Source: Helichrysum umbraculigerum
Taxonomy: Eukaryota; Streptophyta; Magnoliopsida; Asterales; Asteraceae
Length of the DNA stretch: 64,000 nucleotides
NCBI GenBank assembly: GCA_949592205.1
Contig: CATIUR010000004.1
Span: 82,001,337-82,065,336 of the forward strand
Reading direction: 5' to 3'
In this document: in pieces, positions 32,161 through 45,458 of the stretch
Numbering within the stretch: the stretch's first letter is position 1
Layout: the number at the start of each line of letters is the position of its first letter
Program-made: the position numbers and the translations under genes
Notes under the pieces: generated by a model
Told to the model about the DNA's origin: nothing
Database searches by the model: none
The model's input: only the letters and a program-made list of their open reading frames with translations

Positions 32161-33221
32161 TAAATTAATCATAAATAAACATGTGTATACCAAATGCTTT
32201 GAAATGGCATAGATGAGTGATCGTTAAGAACACATATTTCCATTTATCTACAAAATCATAATGTTAAACAGATTTTACTTGCATTTACCACTAACGCTAC
32301 ATAAAACTTATGATCTTATTAAGTAATATCTATGGTAATGATACACGAGTCTAACAAACTATTTTAAAAACTGACATAATTCGCTAGATACATGTCTAAA
32401 ATATTTCCGATATATTAGTATTTTTGCCATTGATTTATAAAGTTTGCTATATTTTTAAGGTAAAAACTGACATATTGTGACTTTGTAAGTTGAGTAATTT
32501 AATTAAACATTTACGCCTGATCTAATCTTATGAAAAATGAGAAATGGTGCATCAGGAAAAAACCTAAAAGATGTGAAAGCATATTTTATGAGGTACGTAG
32601 TATTAACAAAACAACTAATTTGGCGATTCTTCATCAATTATAGATATTGAATTCATAACTTTTAACTCCTAACTTTTGGATATACCAAAAAAGTAATGAA
32701 GCGAAAAAGTTTTTTAATCGACTAGTATCAAGTCTAAACCAAAAGGTGGTAGGTTTAAGTCCAAAAGCAAATTTGTGTGATTGAGTACATGTCGTCAGAA
32801 AGCGTAAGTGGTTAACGACAACAAGGAAAATAAAAAATGTTTTAGCAACGGTTTGAAATAATTAAAAATGAACAAAAATATTTAAACCTGAGTCCATCTG
32901 CAAGACTCAATTCCTCATAATCCTTCTGAAGCCCATGTGTTGCTTAAATGGGTCTAACCAAACTTACATTAGCTGTAGATGGGACATGAGCCCACGTACC
33001 TCCAATCTCAAATTCAATTATGATATTTGATAAACAATTATATCTCAAAATTATTTGGGTAAGGTTCATGGCCATGGGTATGGAGGGAGGGATACTTATA
33101 TTTTCTAATTTTGATAAAGTTACGGACTTACGCGAAAAAAAATCTAAAAATTGTCCAAAATTTTGTTTAATCAGAAAGCTGATTAATATGCAAATTCAGT
33201 CAAAAATCCTAAAAACCGTAA

Positions 33222-33560
33222 GAAGCAGTAACAAATATACATGATGCAGTAACAAGTAAAACTAATTTATAAAATTCAATAATAAAATCAAGATTTACAA
33301 ACACATAAAAATGCTAAAAAACATAAGATGCAGTAATAATATACAAAATACAGTGAATAAGTACTAGTAGTTTTCAACACATAAAATGCTAAAAAAACAT
33401 AAGATTTGGTAACAAATATACAGGATGCAGTAAACAAGTAATACTAATTTTAAAAATTCAAAAATAAAATCAAAATATACAAACACGTAAACATTCTAAA
33501 AAAAACATAAGATACAGTAAGTAAGTACTAGTACAAATATACATTAATTGACCAGTAAGA
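33222..33560. repeat. Imperfect direct repeat, about 190-bp period
   Basis: The order 'acaaatatac..gatgcagtaa..caagta..ctaatttt..aaaattcaa..aataaaatca..tacaaacac' followed by 'aaacataaga' occurs twice, starting near 33230 and 33413, with further 'gatgcagt' motifs after. Old tandem duplication; no coding signal. Confidence 0.6.
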
Positions 33561-33994
33561 TGCACTAACGCAAGATGCGGTAGAAAAAATTCAGGATGCA
33601 GTTGATTTTTTTTTCCAGAAAAAAGTAGATCTAGATCTAAATCAACTAATTTTCAGATCTAGATCTATATAGTGGTGCTAGTAAAAATGATGATGTAAGT
33701 GGTGGTGACGGTGGAGTGGTGGAAGAAGGTGGAGAAACGACGACGGTATGTGGAGGCCGGTTCACCAACGGTGGTGGTTCGCATCTCATCTCTCCGGTCA
33801 CAAATCCGCCTTCGTTTTCTCCACCTCTTTTCTTCGGTCACGGTGGTGGTGATGGTGGTGGTGGTGGAGTGGCGGTGGAGCGGCGGTGGTGAACGGTGCG
33901 AAGGTGGAGGATGGTGGTGGTGGTGATTGTGTTTTAGTGTGCGAGTGCTTGTGTGTATTAGTGTGTGAATTTAGAGAGTTTGTGTGTTTTGTGA

Positions 33995-34020
33995 AGAGAG
34001 AGAGAGAGAGAGAGAGAGAG
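33995..34020. repeat. (GA)n microsatellite
   Basis: Uninterrupted GA dinucleotide run of about 13 units; a (GT)n run of about 15 units follows at 34175-34205. Confidence 0.9.
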
Positions 34021-34172
34021 TTCATTAGAGAGTGTTTGTGTGTGTATTATGAAGAGAGATGGAGAAAGTGAGCTGCCCAAACTTGTACCCTAATTTTACC
34101 CCCTCATCTCATTTTAGATCAATTGCAAAATAGTCCATCCGCCCAAAATATTTGCAAAATAGACCCCGCTAA

Positions 34173-34208
<36 letters not shown>

Positions 34209-34961
34209 TTATAAGATATATACACGCATAACTTAACTGGGTTTCATGGGTTCGTCAGTCGGGTATACTCGTGGTAATAACGCATTCCCTCAACCGGCCA
34301 ACGGGTACAATTTTTCACCCGTACCTGTACTCACGGGTATAATTTCACGCGTTTACCCACTTGCAAAGGATGGATACCCAAAGGTAACATGCTTTATCTC
34401 ACCCGTTGTCATCCGTACTTGGAAGTACTTCTAATCAAAACTACTTCGTAATGGATGAAAAAACTAACAGACACATTACTTCATCATCAATCGCGTGTCA
34501 AACATGTACTAAGTTAAGGTACAACAAAAATGTGAGATAGGTAAGCAGGTAATTTAAGGATAAATGACAAAAATCAGCTACGAACTATCACAAATTGTTC
34601 CAAGTATACAACCTATCCAATTTATTATCTAGGTTTGCAACAAACCGGATAATTTCGTGATGAAATCTTTGCGAACCATGTTTTTACCTGTTAATATTTT
34701 GAGATGTTGATGAGGCTGCCACGTAATGTGTCATGTACAATTTTTGCCACATCTGTGTACACATGGCATCTGTTTATCAACTAAAATGTTCAAACTACTC
34801 TTTTTCTTAATATGTATCTATTTGGATTTATTAAAGTTATATTTATTATTATAATTACGATTGGGATTTCCTTTTATCTAAACTTAAAATGAAATAAAAA
34901 ATAACGATTATTTATTACTGAGAAATATCCATTTATCTTATTGCCTTGTGTAGATCCCTAG

Positions 34962-35396
34962 TGTTGGACCTGATCGGGTCGTTAACTCAATCAGAAGGGC
35001 GGAATCCAGCCGATCGAGTATTGAACGTTTAATCGAATCGAACACACAATTCTATAATCTCTGTATATATTAACAATTGAAATATATTGATTACAGAATA
35101 CAAACTCTCTGCTTCTTCTCTCACTTTCACACCTCACACACTCTAGGGTTCGATCAACCCTCGAATGAAACCAAACACCTATATTTATAGGTTGTCCAAA
35201 TGACCCTGTGACACAAGCCTTGTGTCGCTATTGTGACATAGACTCTGTGTCGCATGAACATTAAATTGTATATTCTATAATTACATTTCGTTTACAGACT
35301 CGAATATACAAACTAAACACTTCACATATTAAGACTAATTGACTTTGACAAGTACAAACGTTGACCAAGTGACTGACACACAGAAATGCACCAACA
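34962..35396 (-). repeat. Copia-type 3' LTR of a second element, 435 bp
   Basis: Ends TGTTGG and CCAACA on the plus strand. The minus-strand start TGTTGGTGCATTTC is directly preceded by a purine tract (GGGGGAGTT, plus strand 35397-35405). A TATA-like box reads TATAAATA on the minus strand near 35183-35190. A GTGACACAAG/TTGTGTCGC inverted repeat lies at about 35209-35229, with a second GTGTCGCA motif beyond it. No 5' LTR, gag or pol of this element is in the window. Confidence 0.75.
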
Positions 35397-35793
35397 AACT
35401 CCCCCATGTCAGCAGCTTGGTCAAATAAGCTTCAATTAGTCTTCACCAACAAACTCCTTTATGTCTTCAACAATCAGAAACTCCCACATTGAGATAGCGT
35501 GGTCTTCAAAAATCTTGATGTCCAAATTCATGTGACTGACACACATTTATCATACAATAAAATCTTCAAACTCTGTGACCATCTCTCAATCATCAGCAGC
35601 TTCTCCAATAGAATTTATCTTCAAAGTCTTTGGAGAATAACATCCTTTGCATCTTCACAACATTCGCATCTTCAATATTTGACTTTAACAAGATATGTGA
35701 TATTGAAGAAAATAACATAGAAATAAAATCTTTTTGTAATTTTCTTTATAAATGAAAGGTAAAGAATACATAAAAACAAAAAGAAAAATAAAT
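35397..35793 (-). mobile_element. 3' internal remnant of the second Copia element, part 1
   Basis: Follows the LTR and starts with its purine tract. It continues, after the solo LTR insertion, at 38399-38983. Short ORFs here have no recognisable domain. Positions 35789-35793 (TAAAT) are one copy of the solo LTR target duplication. Confidence 0.65.
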
Positions 35794-38398
35794 TGTAACA
35801 ACCGCCAAATTAGGACTAGTGTTTAGTGCCTAATTCTATGATTAATACATGTAATTAGTTCTGTGTTAGACTAATTAATGTAACGAAATATATATTTGTG
35901 AATATATACGAATACGCGATTGAATTTGATCGTACACATTCTTTAAATCGAATGTAATTCGATTCGGTAAATACGGACGTTGGTGAAACATTTTAATTTA
36001 AGCATGAAACATTTCTTAAAAACACCATGACATTCATAATAACATTTTAATAATACTCTCAAGTTGTCCTATTTCGCACAACTAAAATCTCGCGATTTAA
36101 AAACAATATACATAATTTATTAAAAGATTTGACAAAATAATTCGACTAAACTATTTAACAAAGATTAATATTTTCAAACGAATAATTACACGAAAAATAA
36201 ATATTAAACGCTTAAATAACTGAGAAAACGAACACCACACAGAGGTGTGGACCGAAAAGTGGAGGATAAACCTCCACCTCCCTTCCACTTTCTTTCATTC
36301 ATCATCATCATCACCTCACTCCATTCTCTCTCTCTCTTTATTTTCTTCCAAAGAAAATCACCACCACCATCCCACTAAATCTCAAAATAACAACATTAAA
36401 CACACTCGGATCATACCCTCCGTTTGGAAGAAAAGCATCACCTCGCAACGATCTACATTCCTATCTTTTCGGATTTTCAATCCGACACTTTGTAAGTTTC
36501 CTACAAATCCCGACATCTCTCGATTTTTAGCATTTTCACTAGTTTATGGTTTCTATAGGCTTATTATGTTCATATAAGGGTTGGGTAAAAGAATCGGACC
36601 AAACGGAAACCCGAAAACATGTTTTTGGCTCAAAATCCGTCGATCAGACGTAAGTGACGCACTGATGAACCCAGATATGCTTCACTTCGTGCGACACTGA
36701 CTAAGTGTCGCATAAGCCCTCTTTTCCCGTCACTACCTAAGTGACGCATTTTCAATATCCGTCACTACTAGCGTCACTTGCCTAAGTGACGCCTATGATC
36801 GAAATCTAATTTTATACGACACTCTTGCCCGACACTACTCTAGTGACGCCTAGAACCTTAAACCGACACTTGTTACCGTCACTGCCTAAGTGTCGCCACC
36901 TTATGCGTCACTTCCCTAAGTGACGCCCTAAACTCATATTTCGCAAATTTATGCGACACTTCCTAAGTGTCGCCTAAACCTTAAGTGTCGCTATAAGTGA
37001 CGCTAAAAACAGAAAGTTTCGAACCATTTTTACTAAGTATCGAGATCCAAAAATTTATCACTTGATTTCACCCAAATTCAAGTCCAGATGCGTTTTTCAC
37101 CATAACAATATGATAGAAATAAAAAAATTTCGAGCTGACCTGGCATCTCGACCCCAGCCAGGGGCCAGCCCCTTGGACCTCGCCAGGGGTTGCCACCCCT
37201 AGAACCCCGCTACCCAGGGGCGCTGCCCCCGGACCCCCGTTATAATGAGTTTGTAAATACATTTCGCACCAAGTGTCAAACTTAAACAACTTCAAACCTT
37301 ATTACGACACGACTTTATAAACAAGTTGAGACATATTTTTCAAGAGTAACACTTTGGAATCACTAATACAAACCGTCACCAACGGGCCAACCATGTTTTC
37401 TAAGAACGAACGATAACGAACCAACATTGGACATCACGAGTTGTGTAGACAACTAGCCTAGATGGTCTTGCGGGACATCTACTTACTTAACTTTATATGT
37501 TTAGGCATTTAAAGGTTACGGGTTCGGAGAATCTACACACTACTCACTGTTTGCTACTGCTTACTACTCGACTCAGGTGAGTCTTACAGCCCCACTTTTA
37601 CTGTTTTACATACGGGGTGAGATACATTGCTTACTTTTCTTGAACACAAGTACTAAAACTGTTTACTATACCAAACGGAATTGCATGAGTTGTTTACTAC
37701 TTACAGAAGTCTCTCCATCATATATCGTTAGTTATGGACTTAAGCGCGAACACTAGTTAATGGATCCATTAGGGAAATGACCCTCCCCGCCCGGGGTAGT
37801 AGCGCTACCACGAACCGTTATGTATAAACGGGCGACTATTATTCGTTACTTATGCTTGCTCAGTTACGAGCATGTCACGGGAGCAAATTATTACTTACGG
37901 GTTAAGCTTCGATTATGAGCCTCATGGCAACGGTATAACTTATTTACTTTACATTTGCTGGATTTGCAAATACTTGATTTATGCCTGCGGGCACTACTGA
38001 TGAAATCTTGTGTTCAAAACTGATATTACTTACCAACCTGTGAGATTCACCAACATTCGTGTTGACCCGTTTAGCATGTATTCTCAGGTACACAGACGGA
38101 GTAGGATTACTTCGGGACATAGCTAGAGTCGCATGATTTCAACTAAACTGCATTAACGGAGATTCTCAGCATTATCTTTTGTACATGTTGATTATGTAAT
38201 AGAATCTCCCGCCATACGCGTGGACTCTAGGAAACTACATTTTGTATACGAAAACATTAAGTTTTCAAACATCTATTTCTATGAAATCGTTTTACAACGT
38301 CTCATTTAGAGGTCGTTTACTGTATATCTTGTGCTTTGTATATTGATTAGTAACACCCAAGTATGCTTCCGTAAATCATTAAATTTGGGGGTGTTACA
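35794..38398 (+). mobile_element. Complete solo LTR of a Gypsy-type element, 2,605 bp
   Basis: Starts TGTAACAACC and ends GGGTGTTACA, flanked by the exact 5-bp duplication TAAAT (35789-35793 and 38399-38403). It has no internal region, primer site or purine tract, so it arose by recombination between two LTRs. It matches the LTR fragments at 1-1266 and 1611-2930/17774-18152. Contents in order are a CT-rich stretch near 36325, a GCGACACTT/GCGTCACTT palindrome cluster (36650-37010) and a GC-rich block near 37150-37240 with 'aggggcgctgccccc'. Confidence 0.92.
36650..37010. repeat. GCGACACTT/GCGTCACTT palindrome cluster in the solo LTR
   Basis: Contains GCGACACTGACTAAGTGTCGC (core), GCGTCACTT-loop-AAGTGACGC twice (near 36770-36792 and 36905-36926) and GCGACACTT-CCT-AAGTGTCGC near 36954-36974, with further half-sites. 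The same arm families occur in the gag-only LTR at 23847-24230, although the rest of the two LTRs differs. Confidence 0.8.
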
Positions 38399-38983
38399 TA
38401 AATTGGGGATAGGATTATTTTAGATCTGCTTAAGGATCATATCAGGCCAACATGCAATTATTAGGAAATAGTAAGTGTTATTTCAATTATCAGTATATTT
38501 GTCCTCTTTAAATTTACTTAACATATTTAAAGCACCTTTTATAAAAATTATTTCAAGATGATTATTGGTATTGTTTGTCCACTTAAACATGTTACATCCG
38601 TGTCTGTGAGTTAACCTTTATTGTTAGTATGAATATTATTTTGTGAATACCATTATATGATATACTGATGAAATTTAGTAAAACTCATGACACTGCATGA
38701 TTTACAGACAATGTAGAGATTACAAGACCAAGTTTATCTTGGCTATCTCGTAACATACACTTGAACTTTAAATTTAGACAAACATCAAACATATTATAAA
38801 AATATTAGTGGTCCCAGGTCTGTACTTAGTACAACAGAGGGTCCCTTATTATGAACAAAACACGTTTGAGGCTATTGGCATAACTAATGAATTCAGGTCT
38901 GTACGTTAGTACAACAATGGTCACCATTAGTTAAGCCAATAAACATATTATTACTATTTGCCAATTTTGCATTCACATAAGAG
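38399..38983 (-). mobile_element. 3' internal remnant of the second Copia element, part 2 (conserved non-coding block)
   Basis: Continuation of 35397-35793. Clear similarity to 9570-10000 in the Sirevirus-like element: 'ttattgttagtatga', 'aaaactcat.acactgcat', 'aacatacacttgaa', then TGTACTTAGTACAACAG and a second GTACGTTAGTACAACA about 85 bp later. No ORF is conserved, so the similarity is in non-coding DNA. Confidence 0.7.
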
Positions 38984-39397
38984 AAAATTGCCCGTTTCGT
39001 CCCCGTGTTTGTCCAAAAAATCACGTTTCATCCCTTATTTCAAGAAATGTCACAAGGCATCCTTACATTATGCATTTTCACTCACCAATCATCCTTGAGT
39101 CCAACGACGTTAACATCTCACGTTAAATTATGTCACGTGCCTGGCACACTGAGGGTACTTATGTAAATTGTTATCTTATATCTTCATAATAATACACGCA
39201 TACATATCCATATCATTTAACTGTAGCAATCTCACTGTCACACTCTATACATACATGTTCTATCTCTGTATCTCAATGGAGAGAGGCTTCCAAACACTTT
39301 TTCTCATGAAAACATTCGCCGCCACTAGTAACACAACTCCTCACTGCCGGTGAACTCCGAAACCACCATTCCAACACCGAATCACGAACAATCAATC
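38984..39397. other. Unassigned DNA, possibly a truncated non-coding MULE end
   Basis: Begins 'agagaaaattgcccgtttcg', of a style seen at ends of non-autonomous Mutator-like elements, but no inverted partner is visible before the next LTR starts. The last five bases, CAATC (39393-39397), would be the chromovirus target duplication; the partner copy is not present. Confidence 0.35.
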
Positions 39398-40785
39398 TGT
39401 CACACCCCGCCAAACGCTAATCACGAGCAGTACTAATTAAACATGCGGAAGCCTTAATGACGTGACGGGGCGTGAACAGTTTAAATCCAATCAAACAATA
39501 CATACATACTCAGAGCATATGGCTATTGCGTAACATAATAGATAAGGATGCCAGTTTAAATAGTTATTACAAAAGTAATACGACTATGTAAGTCGTACAG
39601 TAGTAATAGTGTTAAAACATTTAAGTTTTACAATTCATAAGTTATAAAATAAGATTTCATAAGTATAACCGCAATTTCTGCGGTAATACAGAGGAAATCC
39701 TCAAAAGCTGTCCCAAAATATGTGGCATCCTAAGTGGTCCAGGGTTGTCCATCCTGTATGCATGCGATGCTTACTTACATAGCTAATTTTCTGTAAAACA
39801 TAGAAAGAAAGTCGTCAACAAATATGTTGAGTGAATTCACAGGTTTTGTATACGTATGAGGTTTGATAAACCATTTATACTTGTATTATTGAAATGTTAT
39901 TCAATAAATAGATGTTTGCAGGTTTTTGCAAAAATATAAGATTTGTGGTTGTTACCCTAAAATACAATTTTATGTGGGTTGTTACCCAAAATGTAAGTCT
40001 GGTTGTTTACCAGTATTTAAATATAACCGGAATGTTTTACCAGTATAAAATAGTTGTAGGACACGTTAATCCTATACAGTATGTGGGAATACTTAGACTA
40101 TGATCCCCTGAAAGGTGAGCTAAACCTTGCAGGTTAAAGTAACGCGACCTAACCCTATAACCAAACCACAACCAAAACTTATGCTCTTTGCCTGAAGGAC
40201 ATTTAAGTATACGCTCCATCCGTAGGAGTGTCGTCACGGCAATAGTACTATTCGTATACTCAGTGGCTAGAGTCACCTAGCTAATGGTTACAGTCTGCAT
40301 GACATAAGGTCTTTCATGCATACATTTCAAGTCTGGGTCCGTACTAGGATATGTTGTCTAATTCCCAAAACAGTTGTGAAATATATAATTTCATATCAAA
40401 CAGTTGTATAAAGCAATAAAGCATTTATATGGTTTGCTGCATGTGTTCGCATGCAGTTTCTATGTTTACACCCCTATGTTTAAAACAGAAAACATTTAAA
40501 AGAGGGGTTGTGAACTCACTGTGATTTGCTCGGTAAGGAAAGCTAGCAGTCGACAGATAATAGTCCAAGGTGTGTTAACCTATAAACAATAAATGTATTA
40601 ACATAAGTACGTTTAATTTGTTTGATCAACTTATGTTAATAGTTTGTTTTTTTGAAGAAGTTGTTTATTTCTTAATCGCATTAGTTATTTAAGTTGTTAA
40701 TATCAACATGTTGAAATATATGTAATATTTCCGGAGTTTTGTGGCACTTGTCGCCTGTATATACATATACATATTATAGTTGTGC

Positions 40786-40826
<41 letters not shown>

Positions 40827-40857
40827 TATTTTTGTTTCGATCGCACATACATAATAG

Positions 40858-40896
<39 letters not shown>

Positions 40897-42820
40897 TATG
40901 TAAATACACTTGTCGTATTTTACAAGATTGTACGGTTGTTAAACGTATATTTCATTTACGTATATATAAAAATATATATAGTCATCAATGTCTTATATAT
41001 ATATATATATACACGTATATAAGTTTTTAATACGTGATTAACGTATAAAATATATATAAGTTTTATTTGTTATAAAACTCCTCATTTTATTTATTTCTGT
41101 CTATAAAATAAATATGTCACCGTTTCAAAAATTATCGTTTGTATATATATATAAAGATGGGTCGTGATATATATATGTATATCAAAATTCATGACATCCG
41201 TTTATATCGAAACATTTTAATATTTCATCGTTCGTTTTATAGTTTGTCGCGTACAATTAGTTAGTATTAATCGAATAATTAATTGACTATAATATTGTTT
41301 TGTGTCGTATAATGTTTTGACTAAAAGCATTCTTGCAATTTGATCAAATAATAAATTATTACAATTGTTAGTCCTACATGACATACTGCAAATACATACT
41401 TGTCATCTCAAGTCTCAAGAATTTTTCATGATAGTAAATGTATTTTATCATAATCTTGATTTGATTGGTACAGTAAAAAGAGAGGTGACTTTGATGCACC
41501 TTCGTGTCTAAACAATGCAACGTAGCGTCACATACAGTCATATGTACCACATATAATGATAACAATTTTCATTAATGTTATTTTATTTAAAAAATTCACG
41601 ATTTGCTTATAATAGCAATTTCTAAAATTAGTAATATGTGTGTACTAAATGCAATCCAACCATTACCACGTAAATTTTCATAGCCATTTTTATTTATTAA
41701 TTTTTTTTTTTTTTTTAAGAAATTAATATCACTAAATCACTTGATAACTTTGAAATCAACCATACTAATCATATAATAACATATTATTACTAATTTATAT
41801 ACATTATATAAATAAGTTATAATCACTAATATCAAAGTATGTATATATAGAAATTAAGGATTTTGAACCTCACAGTGATGTTAATGTCGATGATGATGGT
41901 GACTTCGATGACGATAACGATGAGAAGAAGATGATTTAAGATACCATTTTTGTGTTTGATGTTTGAAGATTATAATGGTTTTTGATCTTTGTTTCCTCCT
42001 GCTTGCTCTACACGAACCAAACACAGAGAGAAAAGCACAGTGGTGAAGATGTATTATTGGTGGTGGTTGAATGAATGGTTGGTGCAAAAAAAAAATATAT
42101 ATATATATATTAAGAATGGTTTCAACCCATAAATTTCAAAGGAAGTATGGAGGGGCACAAATCTGTCGAACATATAATTTTATTGTGTGTAATAGTTTGG
42201 ATTTTTAACACGTTAGTTTCGGGTACGGGTATAATTATAATAATATAAAATATAATATTTTATATTTTTATTTTGTAGATGCTTTCCTGGTTCGTAATAT
42301 AAAATTAGAATATGAAGATTTTCATTATTTTAGACTGTTGTACGTTAGTCCTTTTATTATTTCACGAGTTCTATCTGATGCAAATTTTCAGTCGAATTTC
42401 GAATTCATATTTTGAGGAAATGTTGTAAATCCTTTCAGCATAACGAGAAAATAAAACTTTTGTCGTTTCGGGCTACGGAATTCGTTTTAAAATTATTTAT
42501 GTTCGTCCATAACACGTTTTATATAAAACGTATATTTAACACTTTATCTATATGTTATAGATATATAATTATTCGTAATTAATAATTGAATTATTAATTA
42601 TTTTTGTGTCTCAACTTTTGTTATTTATTTTTGTCGGGTTCGTTCCGATACATTTGTACGTAATTATAAATAACTACGTATAATGTAATACTTTTTGTTT
42701 TAAAAGTACTGGGCTTGCTTACATCACATCAAAAAGTTTTGTTTAAACTTAACCAAGAAATTAGCGTAAGAATGCACATGCTTAATGTTAAACTAATACC
42801 TAATTTGGAGAGTTGTCACA
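39398..42820 (-). repeat. 3' LTR of the chromovirus, 3,423 bp
   Basis: TGTCACACCC to TTGTCACA. It contains several TA microsatellites (about 40789-40822 and 40859-40890) and a GAT-rich His-coding frame near 41880-41930. The minus-strand ORFs within it are repeated in the other LTR and show no domain. Confidence 0.9.
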
Positions 42821-42833
42821 TTCTCCCCCTGTT
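42821..42833 (-). other. Polypurine tract of the chromovirus
   Basis: Minus-strand AACAGGGGGAGAA adjoins the LTR start. Confidence 0.8.
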
Positions 42834-42854
42834 AGGGAAATCTCGTCCCGAGAT

Positions 42855-44060
42855 TTAAGTCGTGTCGTGAGTCGTAGTCACGGTTTCAAAAAGTTGAGGA
42901 TACTTTTTGCGCATTTCATCCTCACGTTCCCATGTAGACTCTGTACCGCGTTTTGAGTTCCATTGAATCTTGACTAGTTCGATCCGACTGCGTCGGAGTT
43001 TATGTGTTTTCCGATCAATTATTTCGATGGGTTCCTCCACAAAATTGAGTTTTGCATCAATGAAAACTTCGTCAGGAGGGATAATTAGTGTCTCGTCCGA
43101 TAGACACTTTTTAAGGTTACTCACATGAAACGTGTCTTGAATATTACTAAGTTCTTGCGGCAGTTTAAGCTTATAAGCTACAGGACCAATCCTTGCTAGG
43201 ATTTCAAATGGTCCAACATATCGTGGGTTCAGTTTACATCGTTTTCCAAATCGTACAACTCCTTTCCAGGGAGATACCTTGAGTAGGACTTTGTCACCTA
43301 CTTGAAACTGCAAAGGTTTCCGTCTATTGTCTGCATAACTCTTTTGTCGGTCACGCGCCGTTTTCAATCGATTAAGCACTTGAGATATTTTGTCCGTTGT
43401 CTCTTGGATTATCTCAGGACCTGATAGCTGTCTGTCATCCATTTCTGCCCAACAGAGTGGTGATCGGCACTTGCGTCTGTACAACGCCTCAAAAGGTGCC
43501 ATTTGTATGCTCGTGTGATAACTATTGTTGTACAAGAATTCAGCTAAAGGGAGATGAGCATCCCAGTTTCCCCCAAAATCAATCACACAGGCTCGCAACA
43601 AATCCTCAAGCGTTTGTATCGTTCGCTCGCTTTGACCGTCGGTTTGTGGATGGTAGGCCGTACTCATGTCGATTCTAGTGCCTAAAGCTTGTTGGAGTGT
43701 TTGCCAGAAGCGAGAGGTGAAACGTGCATCTCTATCAGAGATGATGGATAATGGCACTCCATGTCTAGAAACAACCTCTTTTATATAGGTTCTAGTCAGC
43801 TTTTCCATCTTATCAGTTTCTTTGATGGCTAGAAAGTGAGCTGACTTAGTCAGTCGGTCGACAATCACCCATATGGTGTCCATTCCAGATGATGTCTTTG
43901 GTAGTTTCGTGATGAAGTCCATCGTGATGTGCTCCCATTTCCATTTGGGCAGCTCAGGTTGTTGCAAAAGCCCAGACGGCTTTTGATATTCAGTTTTGAC
44001 TTGTGCACAAGTCAAGCATCTACTAACGTAGGTGGCAATGTCTCGTTTCATGCCAGCCAA
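42855..44060 (-). pseudogene. Chromovirus integrase with C-terminal chromodomain
   Basis: Open for about 400 residues, but upstream it is separated from RT-RNase H by an in-frame TGA near 44070. The zinc finger starts upstream (HPGAGKMYHDLK) and ends CLTCAQVKTEYQ. The catalytic core has Asp in HITMDFITKLP, Asp in LSIISDRDARFTSRFW and Glu in HPQTDGQSERTIQTLEDLLR. Then come the GPLCW-like block and GDKVLLKVSPWKGV, the GKRCKLNPRYVGPFEI motif, and a chromodomain over roughly the last 60 residues (EEPIEIIDRKTHKLRRSRIE..VKIQWN..ESTWERE). The chromodomain assigns it to Tekay/Del-like chromoviruses and would target integration to marked chromatin. Confidence 0.9.
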
Positions 44061-44069
44061 CCAATAAAA

Positions 44070-45458
44070 TCATTTTAGATCGTGGTACATCTTGCCTGCA
44101 CCAGGATGTATCGAGTAATTGGACTTATGTGCTTCGTCCAATATCAGGCTACGTAGTTCATCAACACAAGGAATCCAAATTCGGTTCATGTAATACAATA
44201 CTCCATTGTCTTTCGACTCCAGTTGTTTCTCCATCCCCTTGAGGGATTCATCCTTCAACCGTTCTGGAGTAAAGGCCTCTTGTTGAGCGTCACGAATTTG
44301 GGTAATAAGATCCAAGTGGATTGTTAATCCCAATGCTCGCACTCTTCGAGGTTTTACTCTTTCCTTACGACTCAAGGCATCCGCTACTACATTAGCTTTG
44401 CCTGGATGGTACTTGATTTCACAGTCGTAATCATTCAGGAGTTCAACCCAACGTCTTTGTCTCATGTTTAGTTCTTTCTGATTAAATATGTGTTGGAGAC
44501 TTTTGTGATCGGTGAAGATCGTACACTTTGTACCGTACAGGTAATGTCTCCAAATCTTAAGCGCAAAAACGACTGCTCCCAGCTCTAGGTCATGCGTCGT
44601 ATAGTTCTTCTCATGAACTTTCAACTGACGAGATGCATAAGCAATAACTTTGTGATTTTGCATTAACACGCAACCTAATCCTTGATGTGAAGCATCACAG
44701 TAGACAACAAAGTTTTCTACTCCTTCTGGTAGTGATAGGATAGGTGCGGTGCTCAATTTCTCTTTCAACAATCGGAAAGCATTCTCTTGCTTCTCGCCCC
44801 AATCAAACTTCTTGTCTTTTTGCGTTAGGGCGGTAAGTGGCTGAGATATTTTTGAGAAGTTCTCGATGAATCGTCGGTAGTAACCGGCTAGCCTAAGAAA
44901 TTGTCGTATCTCAGATGGAGTCTTTGGGGCTTCCCAATTCTTAATCGCCTCAATTTTGGATGGGTCCACGTGAATCCCTTTGTTATTGATCACGTGACCA
45001 AGGAAATGAACTTCACGCATCCAAAATTCGCATTTGGAGAACTTTGCATAAAGCTTCTCTTTTTCCAGTAATTCCATAATCATTCTCAGATGTTGTTCGT
45101 GCTCTTCTCTCGTCCGCGAGTATATCAAAATATCGTCAATGAACACTATGACGAACTTATCGAGATAAGGTTTGCATACTCAATTCATGAGATCCATGAA
45201 TACTGCTGGCGCGTTTGTCAATCCAAACGGCATGACTAGGAACTCATAATGACCGTATCGAGTCCTAAACGCAGTCTTAGGGATATCCTCATCCCGTACC
45301 TTCAGTTGGTGGTATCCAGATCGCAAGTTGATCTTTGAGTAGTAACTTGACCCTTGTAGCTGGTCAAACAAATCATCGATGTGGGGTAATGGGTATCGGT
45401 TTTTGATAGTCACTTTGTTCAGTTCCCGATAATCGATACACATCCTTCTTCTTGACAA
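44070..45458 (-). pseudogene. Chromovirus reverse transcriptase and RNase H (broken)
   Basis: Contains CIDYRELNKVTIKNRYPLP, the FRTRYGHYEFLVMPFGLTNA block, and catalytic FIDDILIYS near 45120, followed by HFLGHVINNKGI. RNase H starts FVVYCDASHQGLGCVLMQ with IFTDHKSLQHIFNQ and DYDCEIKYHPGKANVVADAL. A TGA at 45180-45182 splits RT just before the FIDD motif, and another TGA lies near 44070. The frame is shifted by one relative to the upstream gag-protease part because of a short deletion near 45440-45450, where the usual KKKDGS-type block is collapsed to KKKD. Confidence 0.9.

Larger units (their letters stand above)
31250..34961. other. Flanking intergenic DNA without a recognised gene
   Basis: AT-rich low-copy-looking sequence. 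It holds a foldback element, one MITE, a loose direct repeat, a GGTGG-rich stretch with GA and GT microsatellites (about 33700-34205), and near 34560-34800 a stretch ('atcagctacgaactatcac..') styled like the ends of non-coding MULE elements but without a matching partner end. ORFs at 33699-34071 come from GGTGGT and GAGA repeats. Confidence 0.5.

Noticed and set aside
33699..34071. Val/Gly-rich and His-rich ORFs on opposite strands
   Set aside because: Low-complexity GGTGGT and GAGA sequence; no conserved domain.
40703..40909. Tyr/Ile-rich ORFs (also 50493-50956)
   Set aside because: Translations of TA microsatellites in the chromovirus LTRs.
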